From Akkermansiaceae bacterium (GTDB lineage: Bacteria > Verrucomicrobiota > Verrucomicrobiia > Verrucomicrobiales > Akkermansiaceae), in contig CAIXKE010000084.1 of the NCBI GenBank assembly GCA_903919975.1, positions 1 to 46,956 of the forward strand: a stretch of 46,956 nt of DNA. The letters are read 5' to 3'. Position 1 is the stretch's first letter. Each line of letters starts with the position of its first letter. The translations under genes and the position numbers were made by a program. Under the pieces are notes generated by a model. The model was not told the origin of the DNA and searched no databases. It worked only from the letters and a program-made list of their open reading frames with translations. Shown piece after piece: positions 37,338 through 45,335 of this stretch.

Positions 37338-37790
37338 TCAATGCGAACAGCATCCGCCACCGCCACCGCCACCACCACCACCACCACCACCGCAGCAACC
37401 ACCGCCGCTGGCGTTGGCAATATCATCCGCGGTGGGAACCCGGCCGAGCTCAAGTGTCATGCCGACGTATTTGCCGATTTCTTTCTGCAAGCGCTCCAGC
37501 TCCTGCTGAGCGGCGAGAAACTCACTCGCGATCGTATTGTCAAAAAGCGCCTCACGCGCTGCTTCGAATTCGCGGATCTCAGTGGCACCCAGCTCGATAC
37601 CGGCATGCTGCTTTTGATGCAACTCCTCGCCGCGTTCATGCACACTCTGATACTGAAGTCGGGATGCATCATCACTGAGAAAACGCTCGACGCTCGCCTG
37701 GAGCTTCAAAAAAGAGGGATCGCTGGCAATGTGGGAACACAACTCACGGGTTTTAGTGATGACGGAAGAGTCTTCTGAGGTGATGGACAT
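37338..37790 (-). CDS. YlbF/YmcA-like protein with Gly/Cys-rich tail
   Basis: The 150-residue protein has a helical YlbF-type domain (TKTRELCSHIASDPSFLKLQ, DDASRLQYQSVHERGEELHQ, SEFLAAQQELERLQKEIGKYV). The C terminus reads SGGGCC, 13 glycines, then CCSH. In Firmicutes YlbF and YmcA form the Y-complex with YaaT, which carries Fe-S clusters and affects RNase Y. Here the two CC pairs flanking a flexible glycine run could bind metal or an Fe-S cluster, which is inference. The gene is monocistronic, with its own terminator, and divergent from the kinase-like gene. Confidence 0.75.
   Translation of the reverse strand: MSITSEDSSVITKTRELCSHIASDPSFLKLQASVERFLSDDASRLQYQSVHERGEELHQKQHAGIELGATEIREFEAAREALFDNTIASEFLAAQQELERLQKEIGKYVGMTLELGRVPTADDIANASGGGCCGGGGGGGGGGGGGCCSH
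37353..37391 (-). repeat. GGT/GGC glycine-codon microsatellite in the YlbF-like gene
   Basis: Thirteen consecutive glycine codons, mostly GGT with interspersed GGC and one GGA, form a trinucleotide repeat. Slippage would change the glycine number without shifting the frame. Confidence 0.85.
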
Positions 37791-37931
37791 GCGTGCTGCT
37801 TAAACCGTAAAAACGACACTGGCAATCTGACATTTCAGGAAAATCCACACGTATTTTTCACGCCCCGCCAAAGAACAAAAGCGTGACAGCGGCAGCTTAC
37901 CCGGGTTTCGTCGGAGTTGCATCCGCAAACC

Positions 37932-38360
37932 ATGGCCCTTGATCCCCTAAAAGACGGCATCCGCTCCCTCGTCCGGATTGATTTCTACGGAAACGTCCAC
38001 AAACGCCTCCGCGGCACCGATGCGGAAAACCGCTACGCCACCGAAGTCGCCGTCCTCAAAGCCCTCCAAGAACGCGGCTGCCCCTACGTCCCGCGCCTGC
38101 TCGAAGAACACCCGGAGGAACTCTACTTCGTCTCCACCAACTGCGGCAAACTCGCCACCCAGATCTCCAAGGAAAAAGCCGACAAACTCTTCGCCAAACT
38201 CGAAGCCGAATACGGCATCCGCCACCTCGATGCCGAACCGCGCAACATCACCTACTCGGACAAACTCGGCTGTTTCTGCATCATCGATTTCGAACTCGCC
38301 GAGATCCTCCCGCCACCGCCGGGCCTCAAGATGCCAGATAAAAACCCAAAATCAGACTGA
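37932..38360 (+). CDS. Minimal kinase-like protein (142 residues)
   Basis: ATG 37932 begins MALDPLKDGIRSLVRIDFYG. The order of features follows a protein kinase fold: a short glycine-containing strand pair with a lysine (FYGNVHKRLRG), a helix with Glu (ENRYATEVAVLKALQERG), a hinge-like strand (ELYFVSTNCG), then YGIRHLDAEPRNITY matching HxDxxxxN, and CIIDFELAEI with DFE in place of DFG. Only about 20 residues follow, so the usual large C-lobe is missing. This resembles RIO/Bud32-type small kinases more than Hanks kinases. It ends 7 bases before a PP2C phosphatase gene, suggesting an opposed kinase and phosphatase. Catalytic activity is inferred. Confidence 0.65.
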   Translation: MALDPLKDGIRSLVRIDFYGNVHKRLRGTDAENRYATEVAVLKALQERGCPYVPRLLEEHPEELYFVSTNCGKLATQISKEKADKLFAKLEAEYGIRHLDAEPRNITYSDKLGCFCIIDFELAEILPPPPGLKMPDKNPKSD

Positions 38361-38367
38361 TTCCTCC

Positions 38368-39201
38368 GTGCCCGACGCATCGATCCTTCACTGGGAGGCC
38401 CTCACCCACAGCGGTTCGCGAAAACCGCGCAATGACGACTCGTGGCTCGCCTTCTCCTCCAGCCCGGCCGGCGCCGAAACCTTGCCGGAATCCGGCTCGC
38501 ACTCACTCGAGCAACACGACCTCGTCTTCGCCGTCTCCGATGGCATGGGCGGCGGCAATGCCGGCGACCTCGCATCCTCGCTGCTGCTCCGGAGAATGTC
38601 GGAAATCATCCCGGAAACCTTCAAAATCGCCGCCTCCGGGTTTTTCCCGGATTGCCTCGACCACCTTGCGGATGCCGTCCGCTCCGTTCACCAGCACGTC
38701 AACGAGGCGGCTTGCGATCAAAACCACGGCATGGCCGCCACCTTGGCGCTCGCATGGTTTACTCCGGACAACCTTTACCTCGCCAATGCCGGGGATTCCC
38801 GCATCTACCGCTCCCGCCACGGCCTACTCGAACAACTCACCCGCGATCATACCGCCGCCTGGGGCCAATGGAAACGCGGCGAAATCTCAGAAATCCAATA
38901 CCGCACCCACCCCCGCCGCTCCGCCCTTTACGAAGTCATCGGCGGCTGCCACCTCTCCGTTCACCCGCATTACGCCGCAATCCCCTACGAACCCGGCGAT
39001 CGCTTCCTCATCTGCTCCGATGGCCTCGTTGATGGCGTTTGGGAGCGCCACATTTCCAACGCCCTCGCCGACCTCCCCACTCCCAAGACCACCGCAGAAA
39101 CTCTCCTGAAACGCGCCCTCGCCAACTCTGGAATTGACGATACCACGCTGATCGTTATTCACGTCGGCAGCGCTTCCGATTCGACGGATTCAAACCAATG
39201 A
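38368..39201 (+). CDS. PP2C-family serine/threonine phosphatase
   Basis: The frame is open upstream through the kinase gene, but conserved sequence begins after the GTG at 38368, giving 277 residues starting VPDASILHWEALTHSGSRKPRNDDSW. PP2C metal-site motifs are NDD (about 22-24), SDGMGGGNAGDLAS (Asp58), GMAATLALAWF, NAGDSRIYRSR with RDHT, CSDGLVDGVW and IDDTTLIVIHV. These bind the two metal ions that hydrolyse phospho-Ser/Thr. A transmembrane segment and a signal peptide are absent. It probably reverses phosphorylation by the adjacent kinase-like protein. Confidence 0.92.
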   Translation: MPDASILHWEALTHSGSRKPRNDDSWLAFSSSPAGAETLPESGSHSLEQHDLVFAVSDGMGGGNAGDLASSLLLRRMSEIIPETFKIAASGFFPDCLDHLADAVRSVHQHVNEAACDQNHGMAATLALAWFTPDNLYLANAGDSRIYRSRHGLLEQLTRDHTAAWGQWKRGEISEIQYRTHPRRSALYEVIGGCHLSVHPHYAAIPYEPGDRFLICSDGLVDGVWERHISNALADLPTPKTTAETLLKRALANSGIDDTTLIVIHVGSASDSTDSNQ

Positions 39202-39214
39202 ATTTCATGAAAAT

Positions 39215-39232
39215 TTGGCACGCTTTCTGCTT
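39215..39232 (+). promoter_or_regulatory. Sigma-54 promoter of the glutamine synthetase gene
   Basis: TTGGCACGCTTTCTGCTT matches the -24/-12 consensus TGGCACG-N4-TTGC at all but one position. GG and GC are exactly 10 bases apart. The expected transcript start is near 39242, about 84 bases ahead of the start codon. This implies RpoN and an NtrC-type activator elsewhere in the genome. Confidence 0.85.
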
Positions 39233-39325
39233 CTTTAGGTGGGGCATCAGGCCTACGGACCAACTGTGACCGCCCTACACGACCCATCGTCAATCTCACC
39301 CCAAACAACCGAATAAACGACCACC

Positions 39326-40342
39326 ATGGCCAAATACAAACTGGAATACATCTGGCTCGACGGATACACACCCGTGCCAAACCTTCGCGCCAAAACCCAA
39401 GTCAAGGAATACGACAGTTTCCCGACTCTTGAGCAACTCCCGATGTGGGGTTTCGATGGCAGCTCAACCAAACAAGCCGAAGGCCGGAGTTCCGACTGCA
39501 TGCTCAAGCCTGTGGCCGTTTACCCGGACACCACCCGCCGCAATGGCGTCCTGGTGATGTGCGAAGTCATGATGCCCGATGGCGTCACTCCGCACCCATC
39601 CAACACCCGCGCCACCATCTTGGATGATCCCGGCGCATGGTTTGGCTTCGAACAAGAATACTTCCTCTTCCAAGACGGCAAGCCACTCGGCTTCCCATCC
39701 GATGGCTTCCCCAGCCCACAAGGCGAATATTATTGCGGCGTCGGCTACAAAGCCGTCGGCGACATCGCCCGCCAAATCGTCGAGGAACACCTCGATATCT
39801 GTCTTGATGCCGGCATCAACCACGAAGGCATCAATGCCGAGGTCGCCAAGGGACAATGGGAATTCCAAATCTTCGGCAAAGGCTCCAAGCGCGCCGCCGA
39901 CCAAATCTGGGCCGCCCGTTTCATCCTCAACCGCCTTTGCGAAAAATACGGCATCGACGTGGAATACCACTGCAAGCCGATCCGCGGCGACTGGAATGGC
40001 TCCGGCATGCACGCGAACTTCTCCACCGATTACATGCGTGAAAAAGGCGGCAAGGAATACTTTGAAGCCCTCATGGCTCAATTCGCCGAAAACCTCGAAG
40101 AGCACATCGCCGTCTATGGCCCGGACAACCACCTGCGTTTGACCGGCCTCCACGAAACCCAGTCGATCGACAAGTTCACCTACGGCCTCGCCGACCGCGG
40201 TTCCTCCATCCGCATGCCGCACAGCTTCATGAACGCCGGTTACAAGGGATACCTCGAAGACCGCCGTCCAAACTCCCAAGGCGACCCCTATCAAATCGCC
40301 TCGCGGATTCTCAAGACCATCTCCGAAGTGCCAACTCCTTGA
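39326..40342 (+). CDS. glnII: Type II (eukaryote-like) glutamine synthetase
   Basis: The 338-residue enzyme joins ammonia to glutamate using ATP. It belongs to the short GSII class rather than the 450-residue GSI or 700-residue GSIII. Key blocks are YIWLDGYTPVPNLRAKT, WGFDGSSTKQAEGRSSD, WFGFEQEYFLF, AGINHEGINAEVAKGQWEFQ, KPIRGDWNGSGMHANFS and RGSSIRMPHSFMNAGYKGYLEDRRPNS. GSII lacks the adenylylation site of GSI, so control is expected mainly at transcription, in line with the sigma-54 promoter. It is followed by a strong terminator and is monocistronic. Confidence 0.96.
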   Translation: MAKYKLEYIWLDGYTPVPNLRAKTQVKEYDSFPTLEQLPMWGFDGSSTKQAEGRSSDCMLKPVAVYPDTTRRNGVLVMCEVMMPDGVTPHPSNTRATILDDPGAWFGFEQEYFLFQDGKPLGFPSDGFPSPQGEYYCGVGYKAVGDIARQIVEEHLDICLDAGINHEGINAEVAKGQWEFQIFGKGSKRAADQIWAARFILNRLCEKYGIDVEYHCKPIRGDWNGSGMHANFSTDYMREKGGKEYFEALMAQFAENLEEHIAVYGPDNHLRLTGLHETQSIDKFTYGLADRGSSIRMPHSFMNAGYKGYLEDRRPNSQGDPYQIASRILKTISEVPTP

Positions 40343-40379
40343 GCCCACTCCGGGTGATCCATCAAGATCCCTCATTTAA

Positions 40380-40410
40380 GCCGCTTCCCATCACGGGGAG
40401 CGGCTTTTTT
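40380..40410 (+). terminator. Rho-independent terminator of glnII
   Basis: GCCGCTTCCC and GGGGAGCGGC form a 10-pair stem with one G-T pair around ATCAC, followed by TTTTTT. It starts 37 bases after the glnII stop codon. Confidence 0.93.
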
Positions 40411-40429
40411 CATCCATGAAAAAAGCTCA

Positions 40430-41398
40430 CTAGCGAAGCCCGCGGAGTGTCTTTTGCTCACTGATCCATGCTTGGTCGGCATCGGAAAGTTTATCTTCCC
40501 GCGTCCGTGAGCGTGCGCCATCCGGCTCGATAAGGGTGAGTGTCCCTTCCGAGTAGCGGGCGAGTTTGGCAAAAACTTTGCGGTCCTTGCGATCCCGCCA
40601 TTCCCGATAGCCCTTCTTCTCCAAGCCGGCCCGCCATTCCTTGTGATGATGCGTCGAGACCGCCTCGCCCTGCTTAAAGAGACCCATGTAATAATCGGCC
40701 TGGCCGCTTGTGTATCCGCGATAGTTGCCGATCACCTCGCCGCTGGAATTCAGGAGAATCAATGATGGCTGCCCAAGTATTTTATACTGCTTCTTCATCC
40801 GGGCGACGTAGTCCTTTAGAGCCGCCAGCCGGTCGCCTTTTTCATCCAGCGTGAGATCCGCATCATCCATTTGGATGTTCGCATCGATGCGCAGGCGGAC
40901 GAGCTTTTCCGCAGCCCATTTCTCGAAATCCGGCTTGGAAAACAACTCCTGAGAGAGCACTTTGCACATGGGGCTGCGGGCGGTATCGGTGAACCATATG
41001 AGCAGCGGCTTTCCCTCCCGCGCCGCGCGCTGCTTGGCAATGGTTTCACTTTCCTCCCACGGCCCCCGACGCTTGTCGGAAGTAAGCACTGTGGAGAGCT
41101 CGGGCAGACTGGCCTCCGGGTCGTCCGGATTCGTGAAAACGATATCCTCCTCTGGGGTGAACCCGGGCCCTGGTTTGGGCGATCCTGCATTTCCTCCGGG
41201 GACTACCGGCACCCCGGAATCCGGTGCCTTGGACCTGAGTTGCGGTGGAATCCCGGTTTCTCCGAAGGCGCTTTTGAGCTTGGGGGCCTCGGCCTTTCCG
41301 CCCATTCCGAGTTTCGCACATGAAACCAAGCTGAATGAGAGCGCAAGCAGCCATGAGGCCAAGCGCCACATCCGCAAAACTATCGCGAAACGTCTCAT
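40430..41398 (-). CDS. Lipoprotein with thioredoxin-like and SHD1-like domains
   Basis: The 322-residue protein has a lipoprotein leader with lipobox LVSC (Cys27); ATG 41371 would give a shorter leader. A Pro/Gly-rich linker leads to a thioredoxin-7-like domain (EGKPLLIWFTDTARSPMCKVLSQELF, ILGQPSLILLNSSGEVIGNYRGY). This domain keeps only one cysteine, so it is unlikely to be a dithiol oxidoreductase. The C terminus (REWRDRKDRKVFAKLARYSEG, then TLTLIEPDGARSRTREDKLSDADQAWI) resembles an SHD1 domain common in Planctomycetes and Verrucomicrobiota. It starts one base after the stop of the upstream zinc-ribbon gene, so the two are translationally linked. Function is unknown. Confidence 0.78.
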   Translation of the reverse strand: MRRFAIVLRMWRLASWLLALSFSLVSCAKLGMGGKAEAPKLKSAFGETGIPPQLRSKAPDSGVPVVPGGNAGSPKPGPGFTPEEDIVFTNPDDPEASLPELSTVLTSDKRRGPWEESETIAKQRAAREGKPLLIWFTDTARSPMCKVLSQELFSKPDFEKWAAEKLVRLRIDANIQMDDADLTLDEKGDRLAALKDYVARMKKQYKILGQPSLILLNSSGEVIGNYRGYTSGQADYYMGLFKQGEAVSTHHHKEWRAGLEKKGYREWRDRKDRKVFAKLARYSEGTLTLIEPDGARSRTREDKLSDADQAWISEQKTLRGLR

Positions 41399-41399
41399 T

Positions 41400-42431
41400 T
41401 TAATCTTTTAAGCGGATGAAGGTGCCGCAATGCGTACAGCGGAACCAGCGAAAAACCAGCACATGGATACAAAGCGGCAAGATATACCCCAAGCCGCGAA
41501 TCCGATGCGCCATGGGACTTTTCATATGAGATCGGTGGACAAAAAGTTTCTGACCGCAAACACGACAACTGCCATCGACGCCCCAAATCAGATAACAAAC
41601 GCCCAGCAATGGTAGCGCAATCGGCACCGCCAGCAACCAACTTGGCACCCAGCCGAAATATCCCGGCGACTCAGCCGAGAGAAAAAGCAGCGCCCCCGCC
41701 CCAAGGGAACACGGCACCGCAATCATCACCAACAAGGTCACCAACGCACCGGAAGTCACCGAAAATGGACGCTTGTGGAGCACTCCACGGATCGATCTCC
41801 GCGATTTCCGTGGACGCCTGTTTGGGTCCTCCTCACGGCGGTCACAAATCACGGCGAAGCACTCATCCACCGCCAAGCTTTGACCGCCACTCGACGTCCG
41901 CTTGGCTTGCCCAAAGCTCTCGGTGGACTGGATTCTCGAGGTGTCGATTTCGAGGCGCTGTGAGCTGTTGCTATGTTCTGCAAGCCGGATGTATTCCGAT
42001 GCCACCACTCGTCTGGGTTGAAGGGATCGGGGCAAATGCCCCTCCACTCTCACCTCCAAATCACCGGAAGAATGGTTGAGCAAAGGTGGCAAATCATCAA
42101 TCGAGAGTCGCCCGTCCGTCAGTGAACTGGCTGGCAGAGGCAGCGCAAAAGGCGCGGTGGACAAACTTGAAGCGACTTCTGGAGATGGCTCCGACATCCC
42201 CATCGCCCTGTCCGCCACACCAACGAGATCACGCGCCATCCCGATCCACCGCTCAAGGTCTGCCCGCGATGGATCGCTGCTGGCAATCTCATGCCTTAAA
42301 TTCACCCGATTCAACGCGGCGTGCAACGCCTCCAACTCGCTTTCAGCAAGCGACTCGATATCATGAAAACCGGCAGCTTCGAAAAGATCGAGCGTGGTTT
42401 TTTCGATTTCACAAATGCTGCTGAGATTCAC
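41400..42431 (-). CDS. Membrane protein with C-terminal zinc ribbon, unknown function
   Basis: Starting at GTG 42431 the protein has 343 residues. Residues about 10-75 are helical and resemble a helix-hairpin-helix (DUF4332-like) segment (LFEAAGFHDIESLAESELEALHAALN). A disordered middle part follows, then two membrane helices (SGALVTLLVMIAVPCSLGAGALLFL and WLLAVPIALPLLGVCYLIW). The C terminus has CRVCGQK and CTHCGTF, a split four-cysteine zinc site, around another hydrophobic stretch. It lies 55 bases downstream of valS and one base ahead of the lipoprotein gene, so a minus-strand operon is likely. Family unknown. Confidence 0.7.
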   Translation of the reverse strand: MNLSSICEIEKTTLDLFEAAGFHDIESLAESELEALHAALNRVNLRHEIASSDPSRADLERWIGMARDLVGVADRAMGMSEPSPEVASSLSTAPFALPLPASSLTDGRLSIDDLPPLLNHSSGDLEVRVEGHLPRSLQPRRVVASEYIRLAEHSNSSQRLEIDTSRIQSTESFGQAKRTSSGGQSLAVDECFAVICDRREEDPNRRPRKSRRSIRGVLHKRPFSVTSGALVTLLVMIAVPCSLGAGALLFLSAESPGYFGWVPSWLLAVPIALPLLGVCYLIWGVDGSCRVCGQKLFVHRSHMKSPMAHRIRGLGYILPLCIHVLVFRWFRCTHCGTFIRLKD

Positions 42432-42486
42432 CGGGAATGTATGATTAAGTCACGATCTTATGGAACGAGACCGGCATTGCAAGAGG

Positions 42487-45165
42487 TCATGCCAACGCTG
42501 CCAGCATCTCGCCGAGCTGGACGAGCTTCAACTTCCAATCCGCGAGGCGCGCGTTCTCCTGCTCCACGACTTCCGGCGGCGCGCGATCCACAAAACTGGC
42601 ATTGCCCAGCTTGCCCTCGCACTTTTTCACTTCGATTTTGATCTTCTCGATTTCCTTGGAAATGCGAATGCGCTCAGCCTCGACGTCGATCAATCCCTCC
42701 ATCGGCAGATACACCTCGCCGACCGGCGTGAGAGCGGCGGGCGTGCCTTTGGGCGCCTCATAGCTGGAATCGAGAACGATCTCCGCAGCTCCCGCGAGCA
42801 GAGCCAGCACTTTGGTTTCCTCGGAAAGCCAGGCGATGGCACCTTTGACGATGAACTGCACATCCTTACGCGAGCCGACGTTGTATTCGGCTTTCAAATT
42901 GCGAAGGCGTCCGGCGGTTTCGTAAATCGCGGCGGCTCTGGTTTGAGCAGCGGAGGGATCGAAAGCAACCAGCGGCTCGGATGGCAGCACTTGTTGCATC
43001 AGGAACTCGCCCTCCTTCACATATCCCATCCGCAGCGAAAGCTCTTCGGTGATGTGCGGCATGTAAGGACTCATGAGTTGGAGATAACGGCTCATGACCG
43101 CGTCAAACGTGGCAAGCGTGAGCGCACGCGCCTCCGCCGTAGCGCTCTCACGGAGATCGAGCTTCACGGCTTCGAGGAACTTGTCGCAGAACTCATTCCA
43201 GAGAAACTCATACAAACGCTGCGCGATCTCGCCAAAGCGGTATTCGGCATAACTCTCTTTCAAGCCCGCTGAGAGCGCATCCAACTTCGCCATAATATCC
43301 ACATGATACGGCGGAAGCGCTTTCTGATCACTGATCACTCGGCACTGATCACTTCCCCCCATCTGACGGAAACGGCAGGCGTTGTAGAGCTTGTTGGCAA
43401 AATTCCGCCCTTCCTCGACCGAGACTTCATCGAAGCGCAAATCACTGCCGACCGGTGCAATGCGCAGCAAGCCGAATCGCAAGCCATCCGCACCGTATTT
43501 TTCCATCAGGTCGATGGGATCCGGCGAGTTGCCTAACGACTTACTCATCTTGCGGCCTTGCAGGTCGCGGATGATGGAGGTGAAGAACACGTTTTTGAAC
43601 GGCAGCTCACCGGTGAACCGGAAGCCCGCCATGATCATCCGCGCCACCCAGAAAAAGATGATGTCCGGACCGGTAACAAGGTCGTTAGTCGGATAGAATT
43701 TTTTTAGCGTCGCACTATTCTCACCAAGATCGCTCATGGTGGCGAAGGGCCACAGCCATGAGGAAAACCAGGTATCCATCACATCCTCGTCGCGCACCCA
43801 GTTTTCGCTATCGGTGGGCGCTTCCAGGCCGACGTGAATATTGCCTTTCTCGAAATCCGCCATTTCTAACGACTCAGCGGTTTTCAGTGCGTCGAGTTTC
43901 TCCTTGTGATACCAAACGGGAATCTGATGACCCCACCAGAGTTGGCGGCTGATGCACCAGTCCTGGAGGTTTTCCATCCAGTGGGCGTAGGTTTTCGCCC
44001 AGCGCTCGGGGCGGAACTTGATGTCGCCATTAGCCACGGCATCCGCCGCCTCTTGCACGCACGGATACTTGAGGAACCACTGCATCGAAATACGCGGCTC
44101 GATCGGCACATGTGCGCGCTCGGAAAATCCGACGTTGTTTTCGTATTCCTCGACCTTGATCAGCAGGCCCATCTCTTCGAGTTTCGCTGCGGCTTTCTTG
44201 CGCGCGACGAAGCGATCCAGCCCGTGAAGATCCGTGCAATCCGGGCAGTTGATGTGTGCGTCCGGCGTGAGGGTATCGATGATTTCAAGTCCATGGCGCA
44301 TACCGATCTCGAAGTCCGCCTTGTCGTGGGCCGGCGTGATTTTGAGCGCTCCGGTGCCAAACTCGATGTCCACATGATCATCCGCGATGACCGGAATCTC
44401 CGCATGTGGAAACGGCCGCTTCACCTTGCGGCCGATGTATTGGGTGAAACGCGGGTCCTTCGGATTCACCGCCACCGCCACGTCGCCCATCAAGGTCTCG
44501 GGCCGCGTGGTGGAGATTTCCAAAAACTCGCCCGGAGCATCGGCGAGTTCGTATTTCATGAAATACAACTTCGAGCGCTGCGGCGTCATGATCACCTCCT
44601 CGTCGGACAATGCGGTTAGAGAAACCGGGCACCAGTTGACGATGCGCTTGCCACGGTAAATCAGGCCTTGCTTGAACAATTCCACAAACACATGGCTCAC
44701 CCACTTGGTGTAAGACTCATCCATCGTGAAACGCTCACGCCCCCAATCGCACGAACAACCGAGGCGCTTGAGTTGCTTGATGATGATATCTCCGTGCTTG
44801 TCCTTGAAATCCCAAACCCGCTTGAGAAATTCATCCCGGCCGAGATCGCGGCGGGTTTTCCCCTCGTTCTCGCGCAACTCGCGCTCAACCTTCGCCTGAG
44901 TCGCGATGCCCGCGTGGTCGGTACCGGGGAGCCAAAGCACTTCTTTCCCTTCCTGGCGCGCGCGGCGGGCAAGAATATCCTGCAACGCGTTGTTCAGGAC
45001 GTGGCCGAGGTGAAGAATCCCGGTGACGTTTGGCGGTGGAATCACGATCGAATACCCCTCCTTCGCGGACGAAGGATCGGCTTCGAAACATTTTCCGTCG
45101 ATCCAAGCGGCATACCACTTTTCTTCGACCGCTTGGGGTTCATAGGCTTTCGCTAACTCAGACAT
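42487..45165 (-). CDS. valS: Valyl-tRNA synthetase
   Basis: ATG 45165 (MSELAKAYEPQAVEEKWYAAWIDG) gives 892 residues; the frame to 45219 adds an unsupported N-terminal stretch. The class I signatures are GILHLGHVLNN (HIGH) and GRKMSKSLGNSPDP (KMSKS). The connective editing domain includes TTRPETLMGDVAVAV. The C-terminal anticodon-binding and coiled-coil parts are present (IDVEAERIRISKEIEKIKIEV). Between the catalytic and anticodon parts an odd segment, SDQCRVISDQ, is encoded by a heptamer DNA repeat. The enzyme charges tRNA-Val. It lies downstream of rpoD on the same strand. Confidence 0.96.
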   Translation of the reverse strand: MSELAKAYEPQAVEEKWYAAWIDGKCFEADPSSAKEGYSIVIPPPNVTGILHLGHVLNNALQDILARRARQEGKEVLWLPGTDHAGIATQAKVERELRENEGKTRRDLGRDEFLKRVWDFKDKHGDIIIKQLKRLGCSCDWGRERFTMDESYTKWVSHVFVELFKQGLIYRGKRIVNWCPVSLTALSDEEVIMTPQRSKLYFMKYELADAPGEFLEISTTRPETLMGDVAVAVNPKDPRFTQYIGRKVKRPFPHAEIPVIADDHVDIEFGTGALKITPAHDKADFEIGMRHGLEIIDTLTPDAHINCPDCTDLHGLDRFVARKKAAAKLEEMGLLIKVEEYENNVGFSERAHVPIEPRISMQWFLKYPCVQEAADAVANGDIKFRPERWAKTYAHWMENLQDWCISRQLWWGHQIPVWYHKEKLDALKTAESLEMADFEKGNIHVGLEAPTDSENWVRDEDVMDTWFSSWLWPFATMSDLGENSATLKKFYPTNDLVTGPDIIFFWVARMIMAGFRFTGELPFKNVFFTSIIRDLQGRKMSKSLGNSPDPIDLMEKYGADGLRFGLLRIAPVGSDLRFDEVSVEEGRNFANKLYNACRFRQMGGSDQCRVISDQKALPPYHVDIMAKLDALSAGLKESYAEYRFGEIAQRLYEFLWNEFCDKFLEAVKLDLRESATAEARALTLATFDAVMSRYLQLMSPYMPHITEELSLRMGYVKEGEFLMQQVLPSEPLVAFDPSAAQTRAAAIYETAGRLRNLKAEYNVGSRKDVQFIVKGAIAWLSEETKVLALLAGAAEIVLDSSYEAPKGTPAALTPVGEVYLPMEGLIDVEAERIRISKEIEKIKIEVKKCEGKLGNASFVDRAPPEVVEQENARLADWKLKLVQLGEMLAALA
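43324..43353 (-). repeat. Heptamer tandem repeat inside valS
   Basis: On the coding strand four units of AGTGATC (one degenerate, AGTGCCG) occupy about 30 bases and encode SDQCRVISDQ. The insertion keeps the frame and falls at a domain boundary. The AGTGATC pattern contains the GATC site and is unlike the surrounding codon use. Confidence 0.8.
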
Positions 45166-45291
45166 GGGGGCGGATGGATGCCAGACCGAGCCAGGTTTGT
45201 CCAGCATCAGGGGAAACATACCCTAGAATGACATGAAGCGGAAGGGAGAAATCCGGGCAATTTGCCGAGCCCTCATGACCCTCAGGGCCAG

Positions 45292-45319
45292 GTAGCGGCG
45301 GTCATAGACGCGCCGCTAC
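45292..45319 (-). repeat. 27-base palindromic extragenic repeat, copy 2
   Basis: GTAGCGGC and GCCGCTAC pair perfectly, and GTC/GAC extends the stem to an ATA loop with one bulged base. It matches 29012-29038 at 26 of 27 positions in inverted orientation. It lies 16 bases beyond the rpoD stop codon, on the same side relative to its gene as the copy after rmuC. Confidence 0.85.
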
Positions 45320-45335
45320 AATGGAAGCATGCGCC

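Noticed and set aside
37353..37391. Short tandem repeat considered as a CRISPR-like array
   Set aside because: It is a run of glycine codons inside a gene with no spacers. No other regularly spaced repeats were found in the window.
39464..40375. 303-codon minus-strand frame
   Set aside because: Antisense to glnII, whose protein is unmistakable; Val/Asp/Glu-rich shadow without motifs.
42460..44619. Long plus-strand frames of 237-270 codons
   Set aside because: Antisense to valS; no family motif and no start context.
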